A stretch of DNA of 64,000 bases from Lysobacteraceae bacterium SCN 69-320 (GTDB lineage: Bacteria; Pseudomonadota; Gammaproteobacteria; Xanthomonadales; Rhodanobacteraceae), in the NCBI GenBank assembly GCA_001725155.1, contig MEFP01000005.1:62001-126000 (forward strand), read 5' to 3'. Under the pieces are notes generated by a model. That model had not been told where the DNA came from and did no database searches. It saw only the letters and a list, made by a program, of their open reading frames with translations. The translations under genes and the position numbers were made by a program. This document shows, piece by piece, positions 1 through 8,622 of this stretch (position 1 is its first letter; the number at the start of each line of letters is the position of its first letter).

Positions 1-369
1 GATCAGATCGAGCTTGTTGACGAACAGCACGCAGGCCGGATCATTGATGACGTCGCGCGCCTGCATGGCCAGGTTCAGCGCCGCGCGCAGGCTGGCTTCG
101 CGCGTGCCGTCGGCGACGAGGATCAGACCGCTGGCGCCGCGCAGATAATTCTTGTTGACGCTGTCGAGCGCGGCCTTGCCGGCGATGTCCCAGACCACGA
201 GCTTGAGGTCTACGGCGTCGGTCAGCGCGACGACGCGGCTGTCGACCTTGACTCCGACCGTGGTCAGGTATTTCTCGGAAAACGTATTGCGCACGAAGCG
301 CGCGACGAGGCTGGTCTTGCCCACGCCGAAGTCGCCGAGCATGCATACCTTGCGTGCGATCTCGCTCAT
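1..369 (-). CDS. Rab/Ras-like small GTPase (partial, C-terminus beyond window)
   Basis: A small GTP-binding switch protein; 123 codons are visible and the 3' end lies left of base 1. The P-loop reads GDFGVGKTSL, followed by a switch-I Thr (TTVGVKV), a G3-like WDIAG (Gly as in Rab/Ras WDTAG, but with Ile for Thr) and the G4 motif NKLD at the visible end. This is the architecture of the Ras superfamily, not of Era/Obg GTPases. The ATG overlaps the TGA of the upstream OmpA-domain gene (ATGA), so the two are translationally coupled. I infer that it acts with that membrane protein, because bacterial Ras-like GTPases such as MglA usually work with a roadblock-type partner. The specific role is unknown. 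Confidence 0.85.
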   Translation of the reverse strand, partial: MSEIARKVCMLGDFGVGKTSLVARFVRNTFSEKYLTTVGVKVDSRVVALTDAVDLKLVVWDIAGKAALDSVNKNYLRGASGLILVADGTREASLRAALNLAMQARDVINDPACVLFVNKLDLI

Positions 370-2084
370 TCCCCCTCCGTCGGCGCCGGTGCGAGGCGCA
401 GGCTCGCGGCGCGTTCATCGACCGCCGCGTCGTCGTCGGCAGCGCCGGCGATCACGCGTCGGTCGGGTCCTATGCCGGCCGGCTGCAGCTGCTCGCAGAG
501 CCAGCGCGCCCGGCGCTCGCGCAGCGAGCGGTTCGTCGCATTGGAACCCGGCTCGTCGTTGTGACCGTGGCACTGCAGCACGAGTTGGCGCTGCAATCGA
601 GGCGCGAGCGCCGCCAGGCGCTCCACGCTGTGCAGCAACGCCGGCAGTTCGGCCGCATCGCGCTGTTCCAGCTCGCGCACGAAATGCACGCGCAGCAATG
701 GCAGCGCTGTGGCCAGCTGCTGCCATTCGGCCAGCAGTGCGGCATGGGCGTCCTCGACCGCATGCAGGCGCGCGACATCGACCGCCGTGACGCCGGCGAC
801 GCGCTCGGCGCGCGTCGGCGCCTGCGCCACCCAGGCCGCATCGGCGGCGCCGGCCAGACTCAGCACACCGTCATGCACGGTCAGGTTCACATCGGCCGGC
901 GGCGCCAGCGCCGCGCGCGCGCGACGCGCGACGACGGCATCCTCGGTCGACAGATAGCCGCGCAGATCGAGCTCGACAGCCGCATCGGCCGGCAGCTGCG
1001 CGCGTATCGCCGGCAGCGGCGCCTCGGCTGCCGCATCGACGAGGCCGACGACGCGGACGCGCCGGCCGCCGAGATCCTCGACCTTGTCCAGATGCAGGCC
1101 CGGCCAGTTCGCCAGCGTATGGGATACGGCAGCGAGCTGCTGCTGCCACTGCCGTTCGCGCCAGGCCCAGACCGACAGCGCGGCCAGCACGACCAGCAGG
1201 AACAGCAGCAGCGGCCAGCGCCGCGCCGGCAGGCCCGTCGGCGCCGACGCTTCCTCGGCCAGCACGCTCGATTCGATCTGCTGCAGGTTCAGGCTGTCGC
1301 GGATCTCGGCCTCGTGTTCCGAGGTCGGCGCGGCCTGGGCGTCGTCCAGGGTCAGATGGATCTGTTCCAGCCGCTCGCGCAGCAGGGTGCGCAGCGCCGG
1401 CGGCGGCGCGCCGCGGATGAATGCGGCGAGATTCGCGCGCGGTCCCGACAGTACCCAGACCAGATGTTCGCCGACGCTGGCCGAATCCAGGCTGCCGCCG
1501 TCCTCGCCGCTGCCGACCGAGTCGCGCACGAAATCGCCGATCGCGGTCAGCATGCCGGCGATCGCGTCGGCGTCGAGATCCGGCAATTCCGGTGCCGACA
1601 CCCGCGACAGCACGAGACCGCTGTCGCGGTCGATCAGGAACAGATGGTCGAGGCGGTAATGCATCGCGTGACGCATCACGACCTGCGCATACGGCAGACC
1701 GGTGCGCCAGGACTCCAGGCGCCAGCGCAGTCCGCGCAGGGTGAAGCTCGATTCGAGCGCGCGGTTGAAGTTCTCGTTGAAGTCGCGCATCGCCTCGGCG
1801 ATGGCCTTGCGGATCGCCGGGCCTATGACCGGGAACAGCAGCTCGACGATGCTCTGGCGCTGCGAGCGCACCGCTACGGCCAGGGCATCGGATACCGGCG
1901 TCTTCAGCGCCTGGGCCAGACGCTGGCGCCCGTCGCCGCGCTGCGCGCGCTGCAGCAGCCCGGGCAGACGCTGCGGCAGCGCGGCCTGATCGCTCTCCAG
2001 CGCCGCGACGCGCTCTGCATGGGCGTTGAGCTCGGCGAGCTCCTCGCCGAGGATCAGTTGCTTGAGGCGTTGATGCTCGCCCAT
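366..2084 (-). CDS. Single-pass membrane protein with possible roadblock-like N-domain and OmpA C-domain
   Basis: 572 aa. Residues 1-120 are helical. Residues about 125-275 contain HLFLIDRDSGLVLSRV and later a GPRANLAAFIRG stretch, which resembles a roadblock/longin-type sensor domain; I am only moderately sure of this. A membrane helix lies at about 287-307 (LLLFLLVVLAALSVWAW). A BON-like segment follows at about 395-435, and an OmpA-type peptidoglycan-binding domain at about 465-545 carries GHNDEPGSNATNRSLRERRA, which keeps the GH.D...N..L..RR pattern. The topology would put the N-domain in the cytoplasm next to the coupled GTPase and the OmpA domain at the cell wall. It starts 17 bp after the coiled-coil gene and overlaps the GTPase start by 4 bp. 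Confidence 0.8.
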   Translation of the reverse strand: MGEHQRLKQLILGEELAELNAHAERVAALESDQAALPQRLPGLLQRAQRGDGRQRLAQALKTPVSDALAVAVRSQRQSIVELLFPVIGPAIRKAIAEAMRDFNENFNRALESSFTLRGLRWRLESWRTGLPYAQVVMRHAMHYRLDHLFLIDRDSGLVLSRVSAPELPDLDADAIAGMLTAIGDFVRDSVGSGEDGGSLDSASVGEHLVWVLSGPRANLAAFIRGAPPPALRTLLRERLEQIHLTLDDAQAAPTSEHEAEIRDSLNLQQIESSVLAEEASAPTGLPARRWPLLLFLLVVLAALSVWAWRERQWQQQLAAVSHTLANWPGLHLDKVEDLGGRRVRVVGLVDAAAEAPLPAIRAQLPADAAVELDLRGYLSTEDAVVARRARAALAPPADVNLTVHDGVLSLAGAADAAWVAQAPTRAERVAGVTAVDVARLHAVEDAHAALLAEWQQLATALPLLRVHFVRELEQRDAAELPALLHSVERLAALAPRLQRQLVLQCHGHNDEPGSNATNRSLRERRARWLCEQLQPAGIGPDRRVIAGAADDDAAVDERAASLRLAPAPTEGE

Positions 2085-2101
2085 GGCGGGCCGGCTTGCG
2101 C

Positions 2102-2755
2102 TCAGGCGCCGGGCAGGTCGAAATCGCCCTTCAGGCGCAGCGCCACTTCCGTCAACAGCGCGGCCAGGTCTTCGCGACCGACCTTCTCGCCGCGCAGTTC
2201 GTCGCGCGAACGCATCAGGCTCTGACCGTGGCGCGCGAACTGGTCCTTCAGCGCGGCGTCGAGCTCGGCCAGGGCCGAGCGCAGGCGCTCCTCGCCGGCC
2301 GACAGATCGTGATTCAGGGTGTCGACCGCAGCGGCAAGCTCGCTGCGCTGGGTGCGCTGGCTCTGCAGCAGGCGCGATTCGAGGTCGTCGGTCGCTGCGG
2401 CGCGGTCGGCCACTTCCTGGCGCAGCGCGCGGCCGAGCTTGTCGATCTGCTCGTCGAGGCGCTTGTCGAGCTGGGCGAAGCGGCGTTCCTGATCCTGGCG
2501 CAGACCTTCGAAATCCGCGGCGAGGCGTTCGTTGAGTTCCTGGAAACGGCGCTCGTAGTCGCGCATCTGGCCGCCGAACAGGATGTCGCGGATCTGGTCG
2601 ACGTTGCGGTCCGCACCGTTGAGGTCGGGCGCCGCGGGCTTCTTCTCGTTCACTGTCTTCTCCATCGCCGCCGGCGCCGCGGGACTGCGGGGGGGCGCCG
2701 CACCGACCGGTGCGCTACGCGGGGGTTTGGCGGGCTGCTGACGCTTGTTCGGCAT
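2102..2755 (-). CDS. Coiled-coil protein of the GTPase cluster
   Basis: 217 aa. The first 50 residues are Pro/Ala/Lys-rich and disordered. From about residue 60 to 210 the chain is a long charged coiled coil (for example MRDYERRFQELNERLAADF) with no enzymatic motif and no membrane helix. The chosen ATG has a GGAG four to nine bases upstream; a second ATG at residue 31 (MEKTVNEKK) is possible. The gene lies between the response regulator and the OmpA-domain protein in one leftward operon. A scaffold or effector role for the GTPase is plausible but not shown by sequence. Confidence 0.75.
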   Translation of the reverse strand: MPNKRQQPAKPPRSAPVGAAPPRSPAAPAAMEKTVNEKKPAAPDLNGADRNVDQIRDILFGGQMRDYERRFQELNERLAADFEGLRQDQERRFAQLDKRLDEQIDKLGRALRQEVADRAAATDDLESRLLQSQRTQRSELAAAVDTLNHDLSAGEERLRSALAELDAALKDQFARHGQSLMRSRDELRGEKVGREDLAALLTEVALRLKGDFDLPGA

Positions 2756-2797
2756 GTCTGGCTCTCCACGAAAGCGCTGCGTCCGCCGTCTGCCGTA

Positions 2798-3496
2798 TCA
2801 CGCCTGTTCGAGGCGGTAGCCGTGCTGGTAGACCGCCGTCAGGCGCCAGCCGTGCTCGCCGCCGAGTTCGAGCTTCTTGCGCAGGCGGCTGACATGGGTG
2901 TCCACGGTCCGCGTGGACACCTGGGCGCTCATGTTCCAGACGTTCTCCAGCAGCGCATCGCGACTGACGATGCGGCCCTGACGCCGGAACAGGTAGGTGG
3001 CCAGGTCGAACTCGCGCTGGGTCAGCTCGATGTCGCGCCCTTCGATCGCGACGCGCCGGCGCATCAGGTCGATGTGGTAGGGCGGTATCGACAGATCGGT
3101 GCTGGCTTCCGAATCGACGCCACGGCGGCGCAGCACGGCGGCGACGCGGGCGAGCAGTTCGGCCTGTTTCGGCGGCTTGACGACGTAGTCGTCGCCGCCG
3201 CTTTCGAGCCCCTTGACGATGTCCTCGTCGAGCGACCGCGCGGTCAGGAAGATGACCGGCAGCTCGGCATTCGTGGAGTTGCGGATCCAGGCGAGCACGT
3301 CCAGGCCGGTCGCGTCGGGCAGCATCCAGTCGAGCAGCAGCAGGTCCACGGCTTCGATGCCGAGACGGCGGCGGAACTCGTTCGCGCTGCGGAACACCCG
3401 CGGCGTATAGCCGGCGCGCTCCAGCCACAGGGAAATCAGCTCGGCCTGATCGGCATCATCCTCGAGAAAGCCGATGACCACTTCATGCTTGCTCAT
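2798..3496 (-). CDS. OmpR/PhoB-family response regulator
   Basis: 232 aa. The receiver domain (about 1-125) has the acidic pocket LEDDAD, the phospho-acceptor Asp56 in LLLLDWMLPD and the Lys in DDYVVKPPK. A winged-helix DNA-binding domain (about 140-230) ends in RTVDTHVSRLRKKLE and a YQHGYRL hairpin. No histidine kinase is adjacent, so it is an orphan or is served by a distant kinase. It sits directly upstream of, and probably in the same transcript as, the coiled-coil / OmpA / GTPase genes, which suggests it either controls them or is co-controlled. Confidence 0.92.
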   Translation of the reverse strand: MSKHEVVIGFLEDDADQAELISLWLERAGYTPRVFRSANEFRRRLGIEAVDLLLLDWMLPDATGLDVLAWIRNSTNAELPVIFLTARSLDEDIVKGLESGGDDYVVKPPKQAELLARVAAVLRRRGVDSEASTDLSIPPYHIDLMRRRVAIEGRDIELTQREFDLATYLFRRQGRIVSRDALLENVWNMSAQVSTRTVDTHVSRLRKKLELGGEHGWRLTAVYQHGYRLEQA

Positions 3497-3539
3497 GCAA
3501 CGGCTTCCTGCGCAAGCCTCCGGCCCATTCCCCGCTCCT

Positions 3540-3743
3540 TCATTCGACTACGAAGTTCACGCGCATGTTGACGCGCCATTCGCGAACCCTGCCGTCATCG
3601 TCGGTGATGACCTTGATGTCGTTGACCCAGGCGCCCTTGATGTTCTTGACCGTCGTGGCGACCTTGAGCAGGCCCGACTGAACCGCGTCGTCGATGCCCT
3701 TGGGGGACGCCGAACTGACTTCGATGACCTTGGCAATGGACAT
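3540..3743 (-). CDS. Dodecin, flavin-storage protein
   Basis: 67 aa, the normal dodecin length. It begins MSIAKVIEVSS, then KVATTVKNIKGAWV (the conserved segment with the flavin-stacking Trp) and DGRVREWRVNMRVNFVVE. Dodecins form hollow dodecamers that bind and store riboflavin-type flavins in the cytoplasm. A GGGAGTTGCC-like ribosome-binding region precedes the ATG. It is followed on the same strand by the response regulator after 43 bp. Cotranscription is possible, but a functional link is not evident. Confidence 0.95.
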   Translation of the reverse strand: MSIAKVIEVSSASPKGIDDAVQSGLLKVATTVKNIKGAWVNDIKVITDDDGRVREWRVNMRVNFVVE

Positions 3744-3881
3744 GGCAACTCCCTTTCTGGGCCGGATCCGGCGTAAGGGTGGGAAATCCGCGCTCTTGCC
3801 CGCCGGAGTGTAACAGCATGCAACCGCACTTCCAGCGCAACCCGCACCGCCCGTCGCGGCGGCGGGCAGGCGGGGAATCGC

Positions 3882-4733
3882 TCAGTCCTGTCGACGGACC
3901 GCCCCCAGCAGCGGCGCATAGCCGGCCCGGTAGTCGGGAAAGCGCAGCACATAGCCCGATGCGCGCAGGCGGCGGTTGGCCAGACGCTTGTTGCCGACGG
4001 CCCGCGGGCCCGGTGCGGTGCTCCGCGGCGGCGGTGGCAACGCCAGCTGGTCGGCCATCCATTCCTGCACTTCGGCCAGCGACGCCGGATGGTCGTCGCT
4101 GACGACATAGCAGGCCTGCGGCCGCTCCAGGCCAAGCAGGTGGACGAGCGCGCCGGCCACGTCGTCCACATGAATACGATTGGAAAACTCCGGCGCGCCG
4201 GCCGGCCGCCGCGCGCTGCCGTCGACGATCTGGGCCAGCAGCCGCTGCCGCCCCGGCCCGTAGATGCCCGAACAGCGCGCGACGACGGCCTCGTTCAGGC
4301 CCGCCAGGCGCTGTTCGGCCTCCAGCAGGAGGCGACCGTTGAAGGCCAGGGGCGTACAGGACGTGTCCTCGTCGACCCAGGCGCCGCCATGCTCGCCGTA
4401 GACCGCGCTGGAGGACACGAAGATCAGCCGGCGCAGGGCCGTGCGCCGCTGCAGCGCGTCGAGCAGATGGGCCAGGCCGTCGATGAACAGGCCGCGGTAG
4501 GCGGCCTCGTCGCGCTGGCCCGGCGCCGGCAGGAACACCACGTCGGCGATGTCGTCAGGCAGCTCGCTCAGGCTGGCCGGATCGGTCAGGTCGGCGCGCA
4601 GCGCCTGCAGCGGAGCCGGCAGCGCGACGGTACTGCGACGCAGGCCGTAGACGCGACGCCCGGCCGCGGCCAGCAGCTGGCCGGCGCGCAGGCCGACGTC
4701 GCCGCAGCCCGCCAGCAGCACGGCGCCGTTCAC
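3882..4733 (-). CDS. NAD(P)-dependent SDR-type epimerase/dehydratase family protein
   Basis: 283 aa from the GTG at 4733. That start overlaps the exosortase stop (GTGA) and gives a perfect N-terminal Rossmann start, GAVLLAGCGDVGLRAG. The middle has the strand-Ser motif LIFVSSSAVYGEHGG and a CSGIYGPGR segment typical of extended/atypical SDRs (YeeZ-like). The classical YxxxK pair is not obvious. The C-terminus (residues 200-283) has FSNRIHVDDVAGALVHLL, usual for sugar-nucleotide or YeeZ-type enzymes. The substrate is unknown. The same arrangement, coupled behind xrtH, makes a shared transcript likely. Confidence 0.82.
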   Translation of the reverse strand: MNGAVLLAGCGDVGLRAGQLLAAAGRRVYGLRRSTVALPAPLQALRADLTDPASLSELPDDIADVVFLPAPGQRDEAAYRGLFIDGLAHLLDALQRRTALRRLIFVSSSAVYGEHGGAWVDEDTSCTPLAFNGRLLLEAEQRLAGLNEAVVARCSGIYGPGRQRLLAQIVDGSARRPAGAPEFSNRIHVDDVAGALVHLLGLERPQACYVVSDDHPASLAEVQEWMADQLALPPPPRSTAPGPRAVGNKRLANRRLRASGYVLRFPDYRAGYAPLLGAVRRQD

Positions 4734-5269
4734 GCAATCGCCTCGACCGGCGGCGATCCCGGCGGCGGCTCGTCCGGGGCCGGCGCGGCGCTGAGGCGCG
4801 GCAGGTAGCGCAGCCAGAGCAGGAACATCACGAGCGCATCGAGCACGATCAGCGCCTGCCAGATGTAGCTGTGGAACCACTCGAACCAGACCGAGCTCCA
4901 CTGGTGCAGGTAATACAGGCTGATGATGCGTACGAGATTCAGCGCCTGGATCGCCAGGGTGCCCAGCACGACGCCGACGAACTTGGCTTTCCAGCTCGAC
5001 GGGAACGCGATCATCGCCGAGACCAGGATGATGACGGCTTCCACGCCGTTGCAGACGCGCTCGATCGAGACGGCCAGGCCGGTGCTCAGGCTCAGGATGA
5101 CCTTGCCCTGAGCGATCGCGTCGCCGCCGAACAGACCGATGAGCTTGGCCGAAATCGCCGCGAGCAGCGCGTTGAACGGGTCGATCAGGTGGACTTCGAC
5201 GACGGTGAGCACGTCCAGCGTGAACAGCACCAGCAACGACGTGACGAAGATGATGAGGAAACGGAACAT
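4730..5269 (-). CDS. xrtH: Exosortase H (IPTLxxWG-CTERM-type sorting protease)
   Basis: 179 aa with about five membrane helices, short like the XrtH branch rather than the longer EpsH-type exosortases. The catalytic set is visible: Cys73 in ERVCNGVEA, Arg114 in LNLVRIIS and His133 in WFHSYIWQ. Exosortases cleave C-terminal sorting tags of exported proteins at the inner membrane, as a Cys-His-Arg transpeptidase analogue. XrtH is known to pair with IPTL-CTERM substrates. I found no IPTL-type C-terminus among the proteins of this window, so the substrates are elsewhere. The subfamily assignment rests on length and motifs. Confidence 0.88.
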   Translation of the reverse strand: MFRFLIIFVTSLLVLFTLDVLTVVEVHLIDPFNALLAAISAKLIGLFGGDAIAQGKVILSLSTGLAVSIERVCNGVEAVIILVSAMIAFPSSWKAKFVGVVLGTLAIQALNLVRIISLYYLHQWSSVWFEWFHSYIWQALIVLDALVMFLLWLRYLPRLSAAPAPDEPPPGSPPVEAIA

Positions 5270-5469
5270 GGCGGCGCACGGCGACGAGGGACCGATAGCT
5301 TACGCGCGAACGCCCGGCAATGCGTCCGCGGCCCGGCGCGGGCCGCTCAGCCGCCGCAATCCGCCGGGAAATCCGGCTGCCGCGCCCGGCAGCGCAAGCC
5401 CTGATGACGGCGCGGATTGCGCGTTTGTCTCATGACGGCTGGCACCAAGGCTGCACCGCGCACGCGTGC

Positions 5470-5475
5470 TAGCAT
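5470..5475 (+). promoter_or_regulatory. Putative -10 box of aroK (leaderless candidate)
   Basis: TAGCAT, preceded by TGC (extended -10 form), ends six bases before the aroK ATG at 5482. Transcription would start at or next to the A of the start codon, which implies a leaderless or nearly leaderless mRNA. No convincing -35 was seen. Confidence 0.4.
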
Positions 5476-5481
5476 CCGGCC

Positions 5482-6030
5482 ATGAATCCCGCTCCGAACC
5501 TGTTCCTGATCGGCCCCATGGGCGCCGGCAAGACGACGATAGGCAAACGCATCGCCGATCAGCTGCAGCTGCCGTTCCACGATCTGGACCAGGTCATCGA
5601 AGCGCAGACCGGCGTGGCGATTCCGCTGATCTTCGAACTCGAAGGCGAAGCCGGCTTCCGCCGCCGCGAATGCGCCGCGCTGGCCGAATACAGCGCGCTG
5701 GCCGGCGTGGTGCTGGCTACCGGCGGCGGCGCGGTGCTCGATGCGCAGAACCGCGCGCGGCTCGCCGCCCGTGGCTTCGTCGTCTATCTGGAAACCGCCG
5801 TCGACGTGCAGCTCGCCCGGCTGGCCCGCGACCGCAAGCGACCGCTGCTGGCTGCGCCCGACCGGCGCGAACGCCTGGAGCAGATGGCCGCGATCCGCAA
5901 TCCGCTCTACGCCGGCACCGCCGACATGACGATACGTTCCGAACACGAACACGCGGCCCAGGTCGCCGCCGATCTCTACGAGCGTCTGCAGCGGGTCTGG
6001 CGCCGCGCGCCGGCACCGGCCGCCGCATGA
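5482..6030 (+). CDS. aroK: Shikimate kinase
   Basis: 182 aa, the normal length. It phosphorylates shikimate at the 3-OH with ATP in the aromatic amino-acid pathway. Visible motifs are the Walker A loop [15 protein letters not shown] near the N-terminus, the shikimate-binding [16 protein letters not shown] with the catalytic Arg region, GGGAVL, and the lid Arg region RDRKRPLL. The stop overlaps the aroB start (ATGA), the usual aroK-aroB arrangement. No Shine-Dalgarno is apparent upstream, consistent with a leaderless start. Confidence 0.96.
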   Translation: MNPAPNLFLIGPMGAGKTTIGKRIADQLQLPFHDLDQVIEAQTGVAIPLIFELEGEAGFRRRECAALAEYSALAGVVLATGGGAVLDAQNRARLAARGFVVYLETAVDVQLARLARDRKRPLLAAPDRRERLEQMAAIRNPLYAGTADMTIRSEHEHAAQVAADLYERLQRVWRRAPAPAAA

Positions 6031-7109
6031 GCAGCGTGCGCACCCTGGACGTCGCGCTCGGCGCGCGCAGTTACCCGATCTGGATAGGCCCTGGCCTGCT
6101 GCACGACGCGGCGCGCTGGCGCGCGGCGATCCGCGGCCGTCATGTGCTCGTCGTCAGCAACACGACCGTCGCGCCGCTGTATCTGGATGCCGTACTGGCA
6201 GGGCTGGACGGACTGCAGGCCGCCAGCCTCGTGCTGCCCGACGGCGAGCAGTACAAGTCGCTGCAGCGCTGCGGCGAGGTGTTCGACGCGCTGGCCGAAC
6301 TCAAGGCCAACCGCGATGCCTGCGTGATCGCGCTGGGCGGCGGCGTCATCGGCGATCTCGCCGGCTTCGCCGCGGCCTGCTGGATGCGCGGCGTGGACTT
6401 CCTGCAGATACCGACGACCCTGCTGGCCCAGGTCGACTCCTCGGTCGGCGGCAAGACCGGCGTGAACCTGGCCGCGGGCAAGAACCTCGTCGGCGCGTTT
6501 CATCAACCGCGCGCCGTGGTCGTGGACACCGACACCCTGGACAGCCTGCCGGCGCGCGAATACCGCTCGGGCCTGGCCGAAGTCGTCAAATACGGCGCGA
6601 TCGGCGACGCCGCATTCTTCGCCTGGCTGGAGCGCGAAGCCGACGCGCTGGCCGCGCGCGACGCCGGTGCCGTGGCCGAAGCCATCGAACGCAGCTGCCG
6701 GCACAAGGCCGGCGTGGTCGCCCGCGACGAGCGCGAGGACGGCGAGCGCGCGCTGCTGAACTTCGGCCACACCTTCGGTCATGCGCTGGAGACGGCCGGC
6801 GGCTACGGACAGCTGCTGCACGGTGAAGCCGTCGCGATCGGCATGGTCCTGGCCGCGGCCCTGTCCGCCGATCTGGGCCTAGCGCCGGCCGCCGACGCGC
6901 AGCGGCTGCAGCGCCTGCTCGAACGCCTGGAACTGGCCACGGCGCTGCCGGCCGGCAGCGACGCGCAGGCCCTGCTGCAGCTGATGTATCTGGACAAGAA
7001 GAACCTCAGCGGACAGCTGCGCCTGATCCTCTGGCGCGGCATCGGCGCCGCCGAGATCGTTGCAGCCGTCGCCGACACGGCGATACTGCAGCGCCTGCGC
7101 AGCGGCTGA
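6027..7109 (+). CDS. aroB: 3-dehydroquinate synthase
   Basis: 360 aa, full length. It converts DAHP to 3-dehydroquinate using NAD+ and a divalent metal. Family blocks are intact: LPDGEQYKS, the dinucleotide-binding [40 protein letters not shown], and the metal ligands in [12 protein letters not shown] and [11 protein letters not shown]. It is translationally coupled to aroK by a 4-bp overlap, so kinase and synthase are made together. Confidence 0.97.
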   Translation: MSSVRTLDVALGARSYPIWIGPGLLHDAARWRAAIRGRHVLVVSNTTVAPLYLDAVLAGLDGLQAASLVLPDGEQYKSLQRCGEVFDALAELKANRDACVIALGGGVIGDLAGFAAACWMRGVDFLQIPTTLLAQVDSSVGGKTGVNLAAGKNLVGAFHQPRAVVVDTDTLDSLPAREYRSGLAEVVKYGAIGDAAFFAWLEREADALAARDAGAVAEAIERSCRHKAGVVARDEREDGERALLNFGHTFGHALETAGGYGQLLHGEAVAIGMVLAAALSADLGLAPAADAQRLQRLLERLELATALPAGSDAQALLQLMYLDKKNLSGQLRLILWRGIGAAEIVAAVADTAILQRLRSG

Positions 7110-7138
7110 GCCGCGCGCAACCGCCGCGCCGACGCCGC

Positions 7139-7144
7139 TACAAT
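7139..7144 (+). promoter_or_regulatory. Putative -10 box before the WGR gene
   Basis: TACAAT lies eight bases before the ATG at 7153. The sequence matches the -10 consensus well, but the short distance again implies a near-leaderless transcript. The -35 region (around 7116-7121) is not consensus. Confidence 0.35.
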
Positions 7145-7152
7145 CCCCGCTC

Positions 7153-7413
7153 ATGCGCATCTACATGCAAACCCAGCCGGCCGCCGCCGAAGCGCCGCGC
7201 TACTACGAAATCGTGCTGCAGCAGGACCTGCTCGGCGGCTGGACCCTGTACCGCGAATGGGGCCAGCAGGGCGGCCGCAGCAGCAGCAAGCGCGAGATCT
7301 ATCTCGAACGCGACGACGCACTGAGCGCCTTCGCCCAGGCCCGCGACGCCCAGGTCAAACGCGGCTTCCGCGTGGTCTTCAGCCAGGGGCTGGAGGCGCC
7401 GTATGCGCGCTGA
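7153..7413 (+). CDS. WGR-domain protein
   Basis: 86 aa that is essentially one WGR domain: YYEIVLQQDLLGGWTLYREW, then GQQGGRSSSKREIYLERDDA and a helix. WGR domains (after Trp-Gly-Arg) occur in PARPs, where they contact DNA ends, and as stand-alone small bacterial proteins of unknown role, probably nucleic-acid binding. Here the motif reads EWGQQGG rather than WGR itself, but the fold pattern is clear. Its last 11 bases overlap the start of the SPOR-domain gene, so the two are coupled. Confidence 0.8.
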   Translation: MRIYMQTQPAAAEAPRYYEIVLQQDLLGGWTLYREWGQQGGRSSSKREIYLERDDALSAFAQARDAQVKRGFRVVFSQGLEAPYAR

Positions 7414-8533
7414 GCCTCGCCGCCTCGGCGCGGTGCTGCTGCTGACCGCGCTGAGCTGCGCGCCGGCCCTGGCCGCGGACGAACACATCTTCGAGCCCGG
7501 CAGCAAGCACGTCTGCGTGCCGGCCGCGAACGGCCAGGGCTGGGACTGCCGCCCGGCCGAGGAAGCGCCGGCCGCCGCCGCGCCCCCGCCGCCGGGGGAA
7601 CCGCGACTGCGCAGCAGCAGCCAGATTCCCGAAGATTCCGCGACGAGCGCGGCCGCCGCCGACGAAGCCGCCGCGCCGACCGGGCCGTCGCCGCAGCCGG
7701 CACCGGCAAGCACCGGAAAAAATCGTCGCGCTGCGCCGAAAGCGCCGGCCGCCGGGCAACCGGCCAGCGTCGCCATCGAACCACCGGCCGCAGCGCCGGA
7801 ACCGGCGGCGTCCTCGCGCAACGTGCCGCACTACCTGCTGTCGCCCGAGGCGCGCGGGTCTGCGGCGTCGGCCTCGGCACCGGCACCGGCACGATCGACG
7901 GCTGCCGCCGAACCGGTCCACGCCACAGCCGGCAGCGAAGCGCCGGCCGCGCATCACGACAGCGCACCGGCGCGCGCCGAGGTGACGGAAACGGCACCGA
8001 CCGCATCGACCACCGCCGATCCGCCGTCGGCAACGCCGGCGACACCGACACTGCCTGCAGCGACGACGGCCTCCGCCTCGGCGCCATCAGCCGCGGCAGC
8101 GGCGAAGCGCGCGGCTGCGACAACGCCGGCTGCCGCCGAAACGGTATCGGCCAGCGAACCTGCGCCGGCACAGCCCCGCAGCGAACCGCCGCCGGCTGCC
8201 GCCGCCGCGCCGGCAGCAGTGAATCCCGCAAGCGGCCTGCTCGGTGCCGGCGAATTCCGCCGTCTGGCCGACACGCGCTATGTCGTCGAGCTCGCGCGCG
8301 GCGCCAGCCGCAGCGAGGTCGAAAGCCGCGCCGCGGCCGCGGCGCCGGCCCAGGGCCGCGTCTATCTGCTGCCGCTGCGGCGCGACGGCGCGGACTGGTA
8401 TCTCGCGGTCTGGGGCGACTTCGATTCGGTCGATGCCGCCCGCAACGCCCGCGCCCAGGCGCTGGCGGGCGGCGGCGCCGGCCTGGGCTGGCCGCGTCGC
8501 GCCGGACCGCTCAAGCAGGAGCTCGGCCGCTGA
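7403..8533 (+). CDS. SPOR-domain cell-envelope protein
   Basis: 376 aa. A signal peptide ([20 protein letters not shown], cleavage near APALA-A) is followed by a short Cys-containing segment ([12 protein letters not shown]). A very long Ala/Pro/Ser-rich unstructured linker fills residues about 60-280. The C-terminal 80 residues carry [19 protein letters not shown] and [20 protein letters not shown], the pattern of a SPOR domain. SPOR domains bind denuded peptidoglycan glycans, usually at the division septum. The start overlaps the WGR gene. Its position between aroB and hemE fits Xanthomonadales gene order. Confidence 0.8.
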   Translation: MRAEPRRLGAVLLLTALSCAPALAADEHIFEPGSKHVCVPAANGQGWDCRPAEEAPAAAAPPPPGEPRLRSSSQIPEDSATSAAAADEAAAPTGPSPQPAPASTGKNRRAAPKAPAAGQPASVAIEPPAAAPEPAASSRNVPHYLLSPEARGSAASASAPAPARSTAAAEPVHATAGSEAPAAHHDSAPARAEVTETAPTASTTADPPSATPATPTLPAATTASASAPSAAAAAKRAAATTPAAAETVSASEPAPAQPRSEPPPAAAAAPAAVNPASGLLGAGEFRRLADTRYVVELARGASRSEVESRAAAAAPAQGRVYLLPLRRDGADWYLAVWGDFDSVDAARNARAQALAGGGAGLGWPRRAGPLKQELGR

Positions 8534-8622
8534 TCGCAGCGGCCGCGGCGGCGAACGGCCGCCGCGCGTCGCGCCGGCTGCCTGCTCCTCCAGAATTCCC
8601 TTTCTCAGCTTCGGGTCGACTC

